A DNA stretch of 64,000 nt. Origin: Meloidogyne chitwoodi (Eukaryota; Nematoda; Chromadorea; Rhabditida; Meloidogynidae). A program made the position numbers and the translations under genes. The notes under the pieces are model-generated. The model was given only the letters and a program-made list of their open reading frames with translations, searched no databases and was not told the origin of the DNA. Positions 1-13,738 of the stretch are shown piece by piece; position 1 is the first letter of the stretch; each line of letters begins with the position of its first letter. Where the stretch lies: contig JACZZP010000012.1 of NCBI GenBank assembly GCA_015183035.1, positions 992,001 to 1,056,000 of the forward strand, read 5' to 3'.

Positions 1-387
1 ATTTTATTTAGTCATTCTATCATTTTATATTTGATTTTTAATATTCTATTTTACCTTTATAATGAAAATTTGGGATTTGCCAGCAACTGAAAAAGATGTA
101 GATTTTTGAAGAAATTATGATTGCTTGGGGAAAATATTGGCCATTGGAGTAACTTTTTATTGTAGTTGTTTTATATAAATAAATTTGTCCGCAAAAGTTT
201 GTCCACAATGTCGGGGGATAACACACAAGTACCAATAAATATTTTTAGTTAAATAAATAATCATAATTGCGGATAAAAAGTTGGGGACTTTTTTCACATA
301 CAAAATTTTATAATTATCTTTAAATATATTAAACTATATAGTATTTAAATTTATTTATTTAATTTATATTAATTAATTGATTCCCAA
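1..387. other. AT-rich intergenic sequence at the left edge
   Basis: No convincing gene was found. Short open stretches occur on both strands near 38-235, but they have no recognisable domain or codon structure. The segment lies downstream of the isomerase gene that ends at 388. Confidence 0.5.
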
Positions 388-1238
388 TTAATTCTTAACA
401 TTTTGTTCTTCTTTTGGAGTATCTAGTTGATTATTAGCATGTGCTAATTTAAATTCAGGTAAATTAGAAAGAAATAGGTCAATACTAGTAATTATTGGAT
501 ATTCTTCCATATTTACTCCAAATCTTTTTAAATTTAAAAATAAATTTTAATTAAAAAAAATACCTTTTTGCATTATAAACTTGTGGTGGAATACAACAAT
601 CTAAAATTGTTGGTAAATTCCCATAAGCATATTTTCCATTAGAATATTTGGAAAGTACTCGTTCAAGATTTTTAAATGATTTTTCTATCCAATGCTTTGC
701 CCATTCCTTTTTTTTAATTAATTATAAAATAAATGAAAATTAAATTTTAATAATTTTTAACCTTTCTTTTATTTAAATCATCAGATAAATACTCAAGAAC
801 AAATAAATTTTGTAATGGTTGTGTATTTGCTACAATTTGAAGAGTAAGTGCTCTAATAAGTGCTCTATCTTCTAATGTTCCAGGCAAAAGTGAAAGATTA
901 TTAGGAAATGCTTCTTTAATTATAAATTAATTATAAATTGTCTTCAAATATTTTACCTTCTAAATATTCAATTATTGCCATACTTTCATTTAATAAAAAA
1001 CCATTATGACTAAAAGAAGGAACTAAAGCAAAAGGCAAATTTTGTTCATCATTTCGTTGTTCTCCTTTTAATAAATTAATTGTTTTTTGTTCAAATTTAA
1101 TTCCTTTCAAATTTAAAGCAATTCTAACACGCCATGAACATGAACTTTAAAAAAATAAAATTAAATATTTAATTAAAATATTATTATTTTTAATAACCTT
1201 CTCCAATATGAATACAAAATTGGAAAAGAAGAAGACAT
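388..1238 (-). CDS. gst-42: Maleylacetoacetate isomerase (zeta-class glutathione S-transferase)
   Basis: Predicted enzyme of tyrosine/phenylalanine breakdown that isomerises maleylacetoacetate to fumarylacetoacetate with glutathione, in the cytosol. Six exons read on the minus strand: 1198-1238, 957-1144, 762-913, 564-706 and 388-533, with one boundary (957/913) joining inside a Glu codon; introns are 30-55 nt. The N-terminus MSSSFPILYSYWRSSCSWRV carries the SSCxW glutathione-site motif of zeta GSTs. It is followed by RIALNLKGI, the thioredoxin-fold ESMAIIEYLE segment and the helical C-terminal domain with QPLQNL, IPPQVYNAKRF and a terminal DTPKEE, all collinear with the animal enzyme. Length (about 220 residues) is normal. 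Correction to the count: five exons are listed and account for the whole protein. The symbol follows the C. elegans orthologue by similarity. No neighbour suggests an operon. Confidence 0.9.
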
Positions 1239-4200
1239 TTTAAATTATTAAAAAATTAATTTAAAAAAACCAATTTTTAAGGTAAATATAAAAATAATTA
1301 TAAAATTTTTTAGTGTTTGTTTCTTTTTCTAAAAAATAATAAATTTTAAGATTATTATTTTTTAAGTAATATTAAATAAAATATTTAAACAAAATTAATT
1401 GATTACTAATTTATCATCTGCACATAAAATATTTAAAATAAAAGTATACCTTATATTATAAAAATATAAAAAAACAGCGAAAAATATTTTGAATGATTTA
1501 TGTAATAAAAATAAAATTAATTTTATAAAATATTAAATATTTTATTTTTGAAAAATAATTAATAAAAGTTTTTAAATAAAATATTTTATTTTATGCAAAA
1601 TTTAATTTAAAATTATTAATTAAATAAAATTGTCTTAACGAATTTATATAATTTAAAAGAAAAGTAAAAATAATTTATTTTAATATATTTTTATTTATAT
1701 TTTAGCTTTTTTACATATATTAAATTTTAATTTTTAAATAAAAATTAAAATATAATTTTTGGTTCTAATTTAAGAAAATAATTTTAATTTTTTAAAATAT
1801 TTTAAATTTAATTATTTTAAAAAATGTTCTTCGTATCATTCACAAATTTGTACGTAAAATATAATTTAAAGGATTAGTCCATTTGAAGTTCAATTATAAA
1901 AAAAGGAGAAGATTCATCGGAAGTATTTATTTATTTCTTTTATTTTTAAATACCGATTAAAAACAAAAAATAGGGCATGAACACTTTTTTTTATAAAAGT
2001 AGTAGGTCACGATTAAAAATCTAAAAATAAAAAAAAGTAAATGAACAGCGCAACAATCATCAAAAATTTTTGTGCGCGAGATTTATGCATTCATCTTTTA
2101 AAATAAATATATAAAATAAAAAATCAGCCATCCGTTCTCCTTTAGTCGGTCATTTTTGTTCTTTTTTTTTATTTAAAAAAATAAGTAATTGCTTATTTTA
2201 GAATAGGTAATTATTTTTAATTTTTTATAAAATAAAAATATATTAAATTTTATAAAAATTTAATAAATTAATTTAAAAATAAAATATTTTATTTATTTTT
2301 AATAAAATAATCTGAATTAATAAAAATATATATTATTTATATATTCTTTTTATATAATTTAAAAAAAGCTAAAAAAAGAAACTAAGTACTTAGGTATCTC
2401 ATTCCTTTATGTTTTCATTTAATAATTTTAGCTAAAATTTAAAGAAAAATTAAAAAGTGAAATAAAAATCAATTTTTATTTTAATATTAAATAAAACATA
2501 GATTTATTTATTTTATATTTTTTGTCAAAATATATTTAAATATGCCATAATATCATTTTTAAAAAATATTAAACATAAAATATCTGCCTTTTCAAGAGTC
2601 CAGGTCAATAAAATAAATCAAAATCCAGAATTAAGATTAAGGATTTTTCAAAAGCCTATCTTTATTAGAAATACTTCTCTTCCTTTTAATATACTTAATA
2701 TATATTTTAAAATGATTAATTAATTAATTATTTATATTTTATTTTAATTTTTTTATTCTTTTTCAAATCTTTTACTTAAATTATAAAAAATGAAAAAATA
2801 TATATATAAATTAAATAAATTCAAACAAAAATAGAATATTCTTTTTTATTTAAATTTCCCACGAGTTTTCTAGCTAATTCACGTTTTTCATTGAAAATAG
2901 TGCAACTTCCTCAAATAATACTTTATATATATTTATTTTATTTTTTAATTTAATAATTAATTAATCTCTAATATTTAACAATATTTAATTTAAAAAGGCA
3001 CGCAAAAATTTTTTTTTCATTTTTATTAATTTAATGTTTTAAATTTTAAATTTATCATTTTTTATTTTAAATTATTAAAAATATTATAAAAGGTTAAAAG
3101 AAACTAATTTAAATAATTTGAAATAAAAATATTACATTATTTTTTTCAAATTTTAATTGATTGGATTTACTAAAATATAAAAAAATATTTAATTTTTATT
3201 CTTTTCTTTTTTCTGTTAAAAATGACACAATTCCTAGAATGGCAACTACATATTTCTATTTTATTTTAATTTTTTCTTTTCTTTTTTTACATTATAAAAT
3301 ATTCAATAAATTCTCTATTGCTATATTACAATAAATATATAAAGCATTTTTAAGAATTAGCTTTTTGTCCATCCATTATATAAAAAGAAGAATAATTCAT
3401 CTTTTTTTTCAATTTTTTCTTTTTTGGGATTAATGTTCTCTCTAAAAGGGGAAGAACATATTATTTCCATTTAAGTGACATTTGAGTATATTTTATTATT
3501 TTAAATAATATTTGAAATTAAAATATATTTTTTAATTTTTATTTATTAAAACTTTAATTAAACTGTAGATATTCTAATTTTAATAATAATATTCTCTAAA
3601 AGAATTAAATAACCATATGGGAGAAATATTTAAAAATTATATAAATATTTAAGACAGATGGGAAAAAATAAAAAAGTATTGCCAAATGTTTCTATTTTAG
3701 TTATTTTAAAAGTTCAAAGATTGTCTTTTTTGTTAATTATTTTTTATATAAAATATTTTCTCTTATTTTTAACAATTATTAATTTATAAAAATTAAAATA
3801 ATTAAATTAAATATTTTTAAAAATTAAAATTAAACGAATATAAGTTTTTTATTTAATTTTATAAGAATAATTTAAATATATTTTTAATATTTGTTTAATC
3901 ACAATTTATTATTTTCTTCTAATTCGATTAGAGAAGAACACAACCAGCTTTTTTATTTTGTTGCAAAAGAAAATAGAATAAAAATAATATCAGAAAAGGT
4001 AAAAAGAGTGGAAGTTTTGTTTGGCTTTTGCTCTTTCTCTTCTTTAATTTAAATCATTATTTAGTTTTAAAGGTTTATTTTAATATTAAATAAAAGAAAT
4101 ATTTTTTAATATTTTTAAATAAATTAATTAATTTAAATAAATATTTTTAAATTAATTAATTTTTGACTATTTATTAATAAAATATATATTTATTATTTTT

Positions 4201-6510
4201 AAAATTAATTTCCTATTTATTCCAAAAATAATCTAAAAAATATTATCATTAAAAATTTCCAATTCATTTATAATTTTATTTTAGAATAAAAAATAACTTT
4301 AAAAAATAAATAATTAACTAACATACAAAATATATTTAAATATTTTTATTTTATTTTTTATTAAAAAAAATATTCTAATTTTTTTAAAAATATTTTCAAT
4401 TTATTAAAATATTTAATTAATATTTAAATTTAATTTCAATTATTTTCCACTCAATTAACGTTTTTTATTTTAAAATTAAAATAAAACCAATATTTTATTT
4501 TAATTTTATTATATAAACCTCAAAATGTTTTTATTTCTTTTATTTTATTTTTATATAAATTTTATGTATTTTATTTTTCTTTATTGACAAAAATTTAAAC
4601 GACCTTCCTTTTTAAACGTTGCAGAAATTAACAAATAACAACTAGGCACATTAAATTTTCTTAAAATTTTTTTTTTAAAACGTTGCATTTTTTATTAATA
4701 AAATGTGAATATTTATTTTATATATTTTTAACTAAAATTGTATTTTTTTAATTAAAAAAAATTATTTTAATAAAAATAAAATGATATCATTTTTATATAT
4801 TTATTTATAATATTTATTTTATTAAAATATAAGATGAAAACTTTTTTTAGATTTAGTCAGTAATAAATATATTTTAATTTGTTTTTTTTAATTTAAAAAA
4901 ATATTTCTTTAATTTTTAAAGTTTATTATACAAATAATTTAAGTAAATAATAATAACGTCATTTAATTATTAATTTCTTTTTATTTTATTATAAATGTGT
5001 TCTTATAATATACTTGACATTAAATAATTTAAATCTTTTTAGTTAATAAATAAGTAGATAATAAGGGTATTTATTTTATTTTTTTAATTTTTATGAGACA
5101 AATAAAAAATTAATTAATTATTTTTATATAAAATAATTCTTTAAATAATTTATTAAAATTATTTAATAAAAAAAATTAGAATTTATTTTCTTAAAAATTA
5201 AAAAAACATAATCTTTTTTTTCTTTTAACAAAATTTCTAAAAATTAAAAAAAAATGGAAGTAAAAAAACTAAAATATTTTTATTTAATTCTTTTTCCTTT
5301 TTTATTTTCTAAAAAATGTGAGAATACTAAATAATTAGTAAATTGAATATAAATAAATAATTTAAAATTAAAAAAGATAAATTTGCGCATTCTTTTTATT
5401 CTCTTTATTTTTGGTCTTATCATGTGCAGAAAATACTTTTTTTAATTGGTTTATAAAAAAGTTGCGGTAATGATCTTTTTTCTTTTTTTTTAAATTAAAG
5501 ATTAATTATATTTTAGTTTTTAAATTAATTATTTTAATTAATTTATTAAGTCCTTAATTTAAAATTTTTGAATTTTTAGTTTTAAATGTTGAAAAAACTA
5601 AGCGGAAATTAAATTAAAAAAATAAATTTAAAATTAGTATTTAGCGAAAAGAAAATAAAAAATGTTAAATATTTTATTGTTCCTTAATTTAGTATATTTT
5701 AAATTAAATAATTTTCTTTTCTTTTTTTATTTTAAAAAAATCTAAAATATATTTTTAAAATTACATTTTTTGTCCCCAACTTTTGTTCCATTTTAGCTTT
5801 TCTTTTTACGTACACACTTAAGTGTGGGAACAAATATTATTATTAGAAGAAAAGTAAAAATGTTCTTTCACCTTAAGCACTTTTCTTTTTTATTATATAA
5901 CTAAATAAATAAATAGAAAAGTAGCATGTGTATGTAGTAATAGTAGTAGTAGAATATACTAAAATAAATAAAAAATCTTTCACCTTCCTCTTTTTTCCTT
6001 TATATTCTTTCCGATTCTTTTTTTACGTTTGTCATGTGGCCTCATCACCTAGCGATATTAGAAAGAGGAATATAACGGCTATCAGCAACTGACAGCTGCC
6101 TAACTTTATCCTTCACTTTTTTTTATTAAAAGTTTGAGTTTTTTAGAGAAAGGAACAATTTAAATATTTGAGTATTGTCTAAATAAATTAATTCTCTATT
6201 TAGAGTCCTTTCTTTGTTATAAGTAACAAAATAATTAGATTTATTATTATTTTTTTAAATCATTTAAGATTAAAATATTATTTATCCACACTGTGTTTCT
6301 CTCTCTTTATTTTCTTTTATTTAAAATAAATGTTTAAAATAGTTCAATATATAATAATAATAAATATCACAAAATATTCTTCTTTTTATTCTTCCCCAAT
6401 ATTTATTTAAAATGTACTCTTCTCTAACTTGCAATTCTCTTTTTTAAATAATTCAACATCTTTTCTCCTTTATTTAGTTCCCCAAATAATATAACAGTTG
6501 TTATACTAGT
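1239..6510. other. Gene-poor AT-rich intergenic region
   Basis: About 5 kb of A/T homopolymer runs, TTTAAATA-type palindromes and short microsatellites. I see no coding exons on either strand. Slightly more complex sequence appears near 1850-2160 and 5770-6130; the latter includes a TAG trinucleotide run at about 5935-5952. These patches have no assigned function. Confidence 0.5.
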
Positions 6511-6659
6511 CCATATATTCGCATAATTTAAATTTACTGTTTAATATTAATTAATTATTTTTAGTAAATTTAAATGATTTATTTTTTAATAATTAAATAC
6601 AATAAATTAATTATTTTTATTTATTTATTCTTAAAAAATCTGTGTCTGCGAATATATGG
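6511..6659. repeat. Small inverted-repeat element (MITE-like)
   Basis: A 13-bp inverted repeat, CCATATATTCGCA at 6511-6523 and its reverse complement at 6647-6659, brackets about 120 bp of AT-rich DNA. The size suits a short MITE, but no clear target duplication was seen and only one copy is in the window, so the mobile-element reading is tentative. Confidence 0.35.
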
Positions 6660-6689
6660 GTAAATAATTCTTTCATCTTCCAATTTTCT

Positions 6690-6990
6690 TTACCCTAAAG
6701 CTTTCCCTCTCTATTACTACTTTTTTAAGCTCCTCTCCTCCGTACACTCACTTTTTGGTCGACCACGAACACTGTGGTGCTCTTTCTTTTCTCTCTTCGT
6801 TAACAAGAGGAAAAAATAAAAGGAGAGGAGCCGGGGCGGGACGAGGCTGGCAGCACCCTTCTTCTGCCAGCCGATCGATAGTTCGTCCGACTATACTACT
6901 TTTTTCTTGCCATTTTTGTCTTTTTTGGCGGTACTCACACACACAACTAACAATGGAGAATAGAACAAAATGTACCTTTTCCAACCATTC
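6690..6990. promoter_or_regulatory. GC-richer island, possible regulatory or promoter sequence
   Basis: Complexity and GC content rise sharply against the background, with tracts such as GGAGCCGGGGCGGGACGAGG near 6828 and CGATCGATAG near 6883. Both strands happen to be open here (about 6755-7138 plus, 6748-6984 minus). Neither translation shows a domain, and the mutual overlap argues against real coding. A distal regulatory element or a 5' non-coding exon is as likely as anything else. Confidence 0.25.
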
Positions 6991-9731
6991 CTCTCCCCCT
7001 TCACTTAACTATATTTTTATATATACAACACAAATTAAAATGTTTGAGCCGATAAAAGGCTCTCGATTAAAAAAAATTGTTCCCTTTCTATACATATTTA
7101 TAATATATTATTTTATCTTTAGGGAAAATTTTATTTAAAAATTTTACAACTTTTTTTCTTCTTTAAATATTTTTTAACAATTTATTATAAATTTAAGATT
7201 TTTTTTTAAATTATTTAAAAACTGTAAAAGATCATTTATATCAAATATTTTATGATAAAAATTATTCTTTACTTTTAAATACTTGCCAATTATTAATTAC
7301 AATTAAATTTTATTTTAATTCTTTTTTATAAAATTTATTAAAATTGTTATCTTTTTGACATTTTTTATATTAAATAAATTAATTTAAATTAATTTAACTT
7401 TTTTTTATTATTTTTTATAAAAATAAATATTCTCTTAAACTCCAAAAATTCCTTTAAAAATTTACAAAAAAATCTTTTTTGGAGTCGGAAAACTTTTATT
7501 ATTATTTTGTTGCAATAAATATATATCAATTTTTAGTCTTTTATTTAAAAAAACTTTTACTTTTTTTTATTTTATCCCATTTTTAGACTTTCCATTTTTA
7601 AATTATTTCTTTTGGTTTTTGTCCTCTCCCTAATAAATATATTTTTTGTTCCCTTCTTCAATGCCTTTAGGCTAACCAAAATATTTTTATCCCTTTTCAT
7701 GTAAAATATTTTTTTTTAAATTTCTTTTCATCATCTCCCAAAAAACTTTTTTTAATAAGTAAAAAAATATTTTAGAATATAAAACTTGTGGCCTTTTTTA
7801 ATTTCTAATTTTATTTTATTAAATTGTTTATTTAATTATTTTTAAAAATTGTTTAATAATACTATTTATTTTAAATTTAAAAATCCTTTTTAATTTAATT
7901 TAATAAATCATTTTCTTTCCTTTTTAATTTTTTTATAAATTTTGAATTAATTCTACTATTAATTTATTTCTTCTTTTATTTATTTATAAGTAAATAATAT
8001 CCTTCCTCAATATTTTAAATTATTTTTTGAGGAACTATTATTATTTAATTTATATTTAAATTTTGCAAATAAATTAAGTTTTTACACCTGACAATTCTCT
8101 TAAAATAAATAAATATTTTAAAATATATTTATTTAAATATCTCATGTCTACTTTTTTACGTTATTTTTTCATGCAAAAAACCTTTAATTTTTTTCTTTTA
8201 ATTTTCTTCTCTAAATGTCTTTTTATATTTAATAATTAATAAAAGGTTGCAAAATGCGTGTTTGGCAGATGTAAATTAAATATTTAATTTTTTGGTTAGA
8301 CATGGCACAATTTATGTTCGGAACCATTTATTTATTTTTATTAATATATATTTCTCTAAAATAATCTTTTTCTTTAAATTAATTTTTATAAAAAATTTAT
8401 TTTAAAATTATCTAAAATAATGTTCTAATCTAGCCACGTCTAGAATAAATAAAATTTAAAATTCCACGAGAATTTCCACGTTAAAAATGTTTAATTTTCT
8501 CGATAAGAGAATATAATGATATAATAAATTTAAAAGAATATTTTTGTATTATTATTAAAGGACATTAGAGTATTTAATTAATTTTTAATATTTTTTAAAA
8601 ATATTTTTAAATTTATCTTAATTATTTAATTCTCTGTTCTCATACAATTTTGTGCCTTTTATGTCATTTTGAAAAATTTATCGTGCAAAATTTTTTTCTT
8701 TTAATAATTTTTATATGCCTCCTTTTTTGTCGTCCAAGAGAGGATATAAATGTGATTATTTGCTTTTTGCGCTTTATATACATTCTTAAAAAGGAATAAT
8801 TATTTTCTTTTTAAAACATTGCCACTATTTTATTTTTTCTATAAATATATTTAAATAAATAAATAATAATTAGCATTAAAATATTTAATAATTTTGAGTC
8901 CGCGCATTTTCATGTGGATAAAAGAATGAATGAATAGAAGGAAATATTTTATTAAATGAAAAAAAAGAGAAAAAGAACGGAGAGTTTTTTTTAATATTAT
9001 TTAGGTAAATTAGTCTATTTATTTATTTATAATAACACCTTCTCTTTTTATTTAAAAAATAAAATTTTATATTTTAAAATATATCATTTAATTTAAATAA
9101 ATTAAAAGAGGAAATATTTATTACTTTTTTACAGTCAAAATAATTATTTTAAATAATTTATAAATATTTATTTTTACTCTTAAAAATTGTTTAAATTCAG
9201 TAAAATTATTTTAATTTATTTAAATAATATTAATTAAATAATGTTTTAATAAATATTTTATTTTATTTAAATTAAATTTAATTTTTTTATTGTCTCAATT
9301 TGTTTAATAAAGCCTTTTTTTGATTGGTCTCTCTTTAACACTCAAAGAGCAAAAAACAATTAAATAAATATTATATTTCTTTTTTTTCTCAATTTTTCTA
9401 TAATTTTATATATTAACATTTTTAGATTTTCATTGACTCGTTCCTATTGGCAACCGACAAACCGAGAAAATTTTTTAATATAATTTTTTTTTTTTGACTT
9501 CTAATAATATCTGGTTAAGGTAAATTGTTAATTCTTTTTTGTTTAAATTAAAAAATATTTTTTTTAATTTTAAAAAAATTAATTATATTATTTTAAAATT
9601 ATTTATTTTAATATTTTTGAACAAAAAGATATTCTTTTAGAAATATTTTTTAATTTAAATTTAAAGAATTAAATTTATCATTGTCTAATAAATATAAGTG
9701 CTTTTTATTTAATAAAGTTTTTAAGTTATTA
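6991..9731. other. AT-rich intergenic region
   Basis: Low-complexity A/T DNA with no supported exon, RNA gene or repeat array. The plus-strand open stretch that runs in from the island ends at 7138. Confidence 0.5.
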
Positions 9732-9871
9732 TTAGAGTTGGCTAAAATAGGGAAATTAAAGTGTCCATACTTTTGGCTTCTAACCATTCTAAAAATATGT
9801 TTTTTTGTGCGTTTCGAAGCTCCACCAATTCAGGAAAAAAATAAAGATTTCCATATTTTTGCCAACTCTAA
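9732..9871. mobile_element. 140-bp MITE-like element
   Basis: The termini TTAGAGTTGGC (9732-9742) and GCCAACTCTAA (9861-9871) are perfect inverted repeats. Similarity continues inward as AAAATAGGGAAA against a reverse-complement TGGAAATC-like stretch. The interior (GAAGCTCCACCAATTCAGG) is more complex than the flanks. TTATT-like sequence borders both ends and could be a target duplication. No transposase is encoded, so it would be non-autonomous. Confidence 0.5.
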
Positions 9872-11963
9872 TTATTTTTATTAATTAAATAATTATTTAG
9901 TAATTAATTATTTAATTATCTACGTCATTTTATTTGATTATTTTAAATATATTATTTATTTATTTATATACTCTCATATAATTTTCCATAAGGAAATAAA
10001 TTTTTCTCATTATTCTCCCCTAAAATAAAAAAGTAAATTAGTTAGTTTATATTTTCTTTCTAAAAATGATCTAATTTACATACATATTTTTGTATATTTC
10101 TTATTTAATTTGCATTATTATTATTATTTAACTTATTAAATAAATTGAAAAACTATAAAAGATTTTTTAAATTAAATTATTTTTAAATTTTGTAAATATT
10201 TTTATTTAAAAATAATTTAATTAAAAATATCTGAATAAATACATTAATTAAATTAATTAAAAAATAAATAAGTTCAGAATATCTCTAAATATATTTTTAT
10301 TTATTTATTTTTATATATAATTTATACTAATATATTCTCCTTTATTAATTTAAAATTTAAAATATTATTAAATAATTTCTTTTAAATTTATTTAGCTTTC
10401 TTTTTTATATTAAAATTAAAAATTATTTTCGACTTTTCCATTGTTATTATTAATTATTCTGATTTATTATTATTTTTATTAAATATTTTTAAATTAATAA
10501 AATTTTAATTAATTAATTTATTTATTTTATATATTTAATTTTGTTATTCAATTATCTCCTTTTCTCTGTTTTTTGATGTTTGTCCACTTTCTTTTTTCAA
10601 ATTTATTTTTAATTTTTTTATTCGTTCACTTTTACTGATCTACTACTATTACTAAATATATTTATTTATTTTCTCTTCTTGAGTGGTTATATTTAACATC
10701 GGTCATTTTCGTTCATTTTTATTTTTGTTCTCCTTTTTCCATTTTATTTATTTATTTATTTTCTATTAAAATATTCACATCTAAAAATGCTTTTTCTGAC
10801 CATCCAGTTTTTTTAAATTCGTCCATTTATATTCTAATCGGGAGTTCATCCGACCGAACATTTTTCTTTTCTCCTTTCTTTTTTTTTTAAATTTTTTATA
10901 TTTTTTCTTTTTTATTTTTCTTTCCGTTCAATTTTTTCTCCCGCAAAGCTAAGGCAGAGTAATCCGACCTTTGATTGTCAGCCTTTTTCATCTTCTACCA
11001 GCCGTGCTTGTTTTTATGCGATTTTTACTCCTTTAAAAAAATAATCGTCCATAAAAAGAACCAGATGACTGGACACTTTTTATGTTCTTTTTGCGCAAAG
11101 GTCTGCGGTCTAAATTCGCTCAACATTTTATTTATTTTTACAATAAATATATAAGCATCCGGCTTATAAATAAATTTATTTTAATATTTTTTTTATTATT
11201 TTAAAAAATAATTTAAATAAAAAACCTCTTCTTTGATTTCCTTTTAAACATTTTATTTTTATTAATATTATTATTACTTTTTTATATTTATTTTTCCTTA
11301 TTTTTAATATTTTCTCATCATTTTATTAATTCTCAAATATTTATTTATTTCCATTTTACATATATTAGGCTTATAAAATAATATTTTATTTTAGCTTTTT
11401 AAGTTAGCGTTTTATGTTTGTTTTTATTTATTTATTTTATTTTGTTAAGAGTGAGGAGAAATATATTTATAATAATATTTTTATTATTTAAAATAATAAA
11501 TAAATTATTTTTTTAAATATTTTCTTTCAAAACTTTTGAACACACACAAATTATAAAAGAATTTTTTTATAAAAAAAATTAAAAAGATAAGGAAAGTTGA
11601 CAAGTTTCTTCTAAAAGCGGATATATGTGTTCAACAATGAGGGTGGCAATTAATAAAAAAGCAACTAATATATTTATAAGAACTAGTATTTTGAATAAAA
11701 AAATTAAAAAAACTAGGGTGGTGTTCGCCTAAAAGGATGTTGACGATATTTTTTAGAAGAAAGTTTTTTTTAAAAAGGAAGGGGTTATTTTACTACTTTA
11801 TTACTTGTTGTGTTGGCGCGCGAACCCCTTTTTTTACATTTTTTCTTTTTTTTTCAACATAAAAAAGGGCGTACCCCAAAGACAGTTTTTCATTTCGTTC
11901 CTTTTTTATCCTCTATATATTCACATTTTTTGTATTCGGGCATTGAAAATAAAAAGACCAAAA
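9872..11963. other. AT-rich intergenic region with a GC-richer patch
   Basis: Mostly A/T low-complexity DNA. Sequence at about 10780-11110 is distinctly more complex (repeated TCCGACC- and ATCCGACCG-type words, CTACCAGCCGTGC). It lies upstream of the nuclear-receptor gene on the same strand, so it could be part of that gene's control region. No exon is supported. Confidence 0.35.
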
Positions 11964-12023
11964 ATGGCGACAGCCGTACAACAGCAAAAAAAAAAAGAAA
12001 TTAAAAAAGGAAGACCAAGAGAG
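11964..12023 (+). CDS. Candidate 5' exon with an AT-hook-like motif
   Basis: The ATG at 11964 opens a short frame, MATAVQQQKKKEIKKGRPRE, that ends at a good donor (GAG|GTAAAA). KKGRPRE contains the GRP core of an AT-hook DNA-binding motif. It ends in phase 0 and would join in frame to an acceptor at 13675/13676 (CTCCACAG|CCATCACC), which leads into the DAF-12 frame. That would give the receptor an AT-hook N-terminus. The region just upstream is TATA-like and pyrimidine-rich. No transcript evidence is available, so this remains a hypothesis; it could equally be a chance open frame. Confidence 0.25.
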
Positions 12024-13618
12024 GTAAAAAATTAAAAAAAATCTATTATCTTTTCTCTTTCTACGCCAGAGGCAAGAAAATTGCTTAATATTAAATAAGA
12101 ACGTTTGTGCTATTCGCGGAACATTTAAAAAGAGAAGAAAAGATTTTTACTTTCTTTAAATATAATTTAGAGATATATTCGCTCATTTGTTCAATTTTAT
12201 TCTTTAAATATTTTCTTTTCTATACCACGCTTTAAATAAAAGATTTTTTTAATTCTAAAAAAGCTCTTTGCCCTCCACTATATATTTATTATTTTTTTAA
12301 CTTTTTATTTTTTAAATAAAAAATATTAATTAAAAAATAAATAAAGCTATTTATTTACTTATTTTATTAATAAAATATTTATTTCCTTTTAAACATTAAT
12401 GCTCTAAAATATATTTTAGAAATTATATTTATATTTATTTTTAAATAATTATTTTAATAAATAAATTATTTAAAAATATAAATAAATAATAATTTTACTT
12501 TTTTTTAAAAAGATTAATTTGCAAATATATATTTTTTAATTTTTTTTAAATTTTTTTTAATTATATTAATTCTTACATTTTGAAACTTAAACTTTTTTAC
12601 TTGAATTATAAAAAAGTAGTTGAAAATTACTTTTGAACTATTTCTCTCTTTACTTAAAATATTTAAAAAAAATATTTTAATTTTACATTTATTTATTTTA
12701 ATAAAATTAAATTTTTTAATTTAGATTTTTATTTGCTTTTTGAGCATTTGGCGTTAATTCTACTTATACTTTATTTTGCGCACATTTACTCAAAATTCGA
12801 ATATTATATTATTAAAAATTAAATAAAAAAAACAACAAAATCAACCTCTAATTATTATTATTTTAATAATTTTATTCCTCAATTTTAATTAATTAATTCA
12901 CCTCTTTTATTTTATTTTTTTATTAAATATTTATTTATTCCTTCAAAAGAATTAAAAAATAAAAAACAATTTTTATCATCAAAAAACCTCATAAAAGTGT
13001 TCAGATAAATAAATACTAAAAAATGTGCTGTATATGCACTTATTAGAGGAGAGACTAATTGTTTAAAAAAACAATAAAATAAATCGGCTGTTAAAAAAGG
13101 TAAATAATTATTTTAAATAAAATATATTTTACAAAAATAATTAATTATTTATTAGGTACTACTATAAATTAAATATTTAATAATCAAAATATATATAAAT
13201 TTAATTATTGGTTATTAAATATTAATTTATTTTTTAGATTCTGATTAAAGTATAATTTTATTTTTAATTATTTTTAAGGACTTTTGATAAGATATTTTTT
13301 ATTATTAATTTTATATCTGATAAAATATACTTTTTCCTTTTTTTAAAAAAATATTAAATGAAAAGTTTAAACAAGCAAAGTACAAAATAACATTAAAAGT
13401 TTATTTCTTTTTTCATTTTAAATAATATTATTACACAAACTAAATAGAAAAATCATAGAATTATTACTTTTATTTATTAAAAGTTTATTTCAATTTCTGT
13501 GAGATAAAAGCTTTTTATTGATTTTTTATTAAATAAATAAATTAAAGAAATAATTAGTCTATTTTATTTAAAATCTTAAAATTATATTAACCTTTTTAAT
13601 TATTTTATTATTTACACA
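12024..13618. other. AT-rich sequence upstream of the receptor gene
   Basis: No exon is supported. If the candidate exon at 11964 is real, this is the first intron of the receptor gene; otherwise it is 5' flank. Confidence 0.4.
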
Positions 13619-13738
13619 GGAAAACAAAAACTTCTCTTTAAAAACAAAAAATCTACCCTGCTGTCGTCTCCACAGCCATCACCACCACCTTCCTCATTTT
13701 ATCCTTTCTCCCCTTGTGGAAATTATAATTCTCTTTGT

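Noticed and set aside
38..240. Possible transposase remnant (KIWDLPATEKDV-like reading on the plus strand)
   Set aside because: It is interrupted by stops after about 15 codons, and no catalytic motif or terminal repeat supports it.
6748..7138. Opposed open frames in the GC-rich island
   Set aside because: They overlap on opposite strands, contain no domain, and codon use does not match the certain genes. Kept only as a possible regulatory island.
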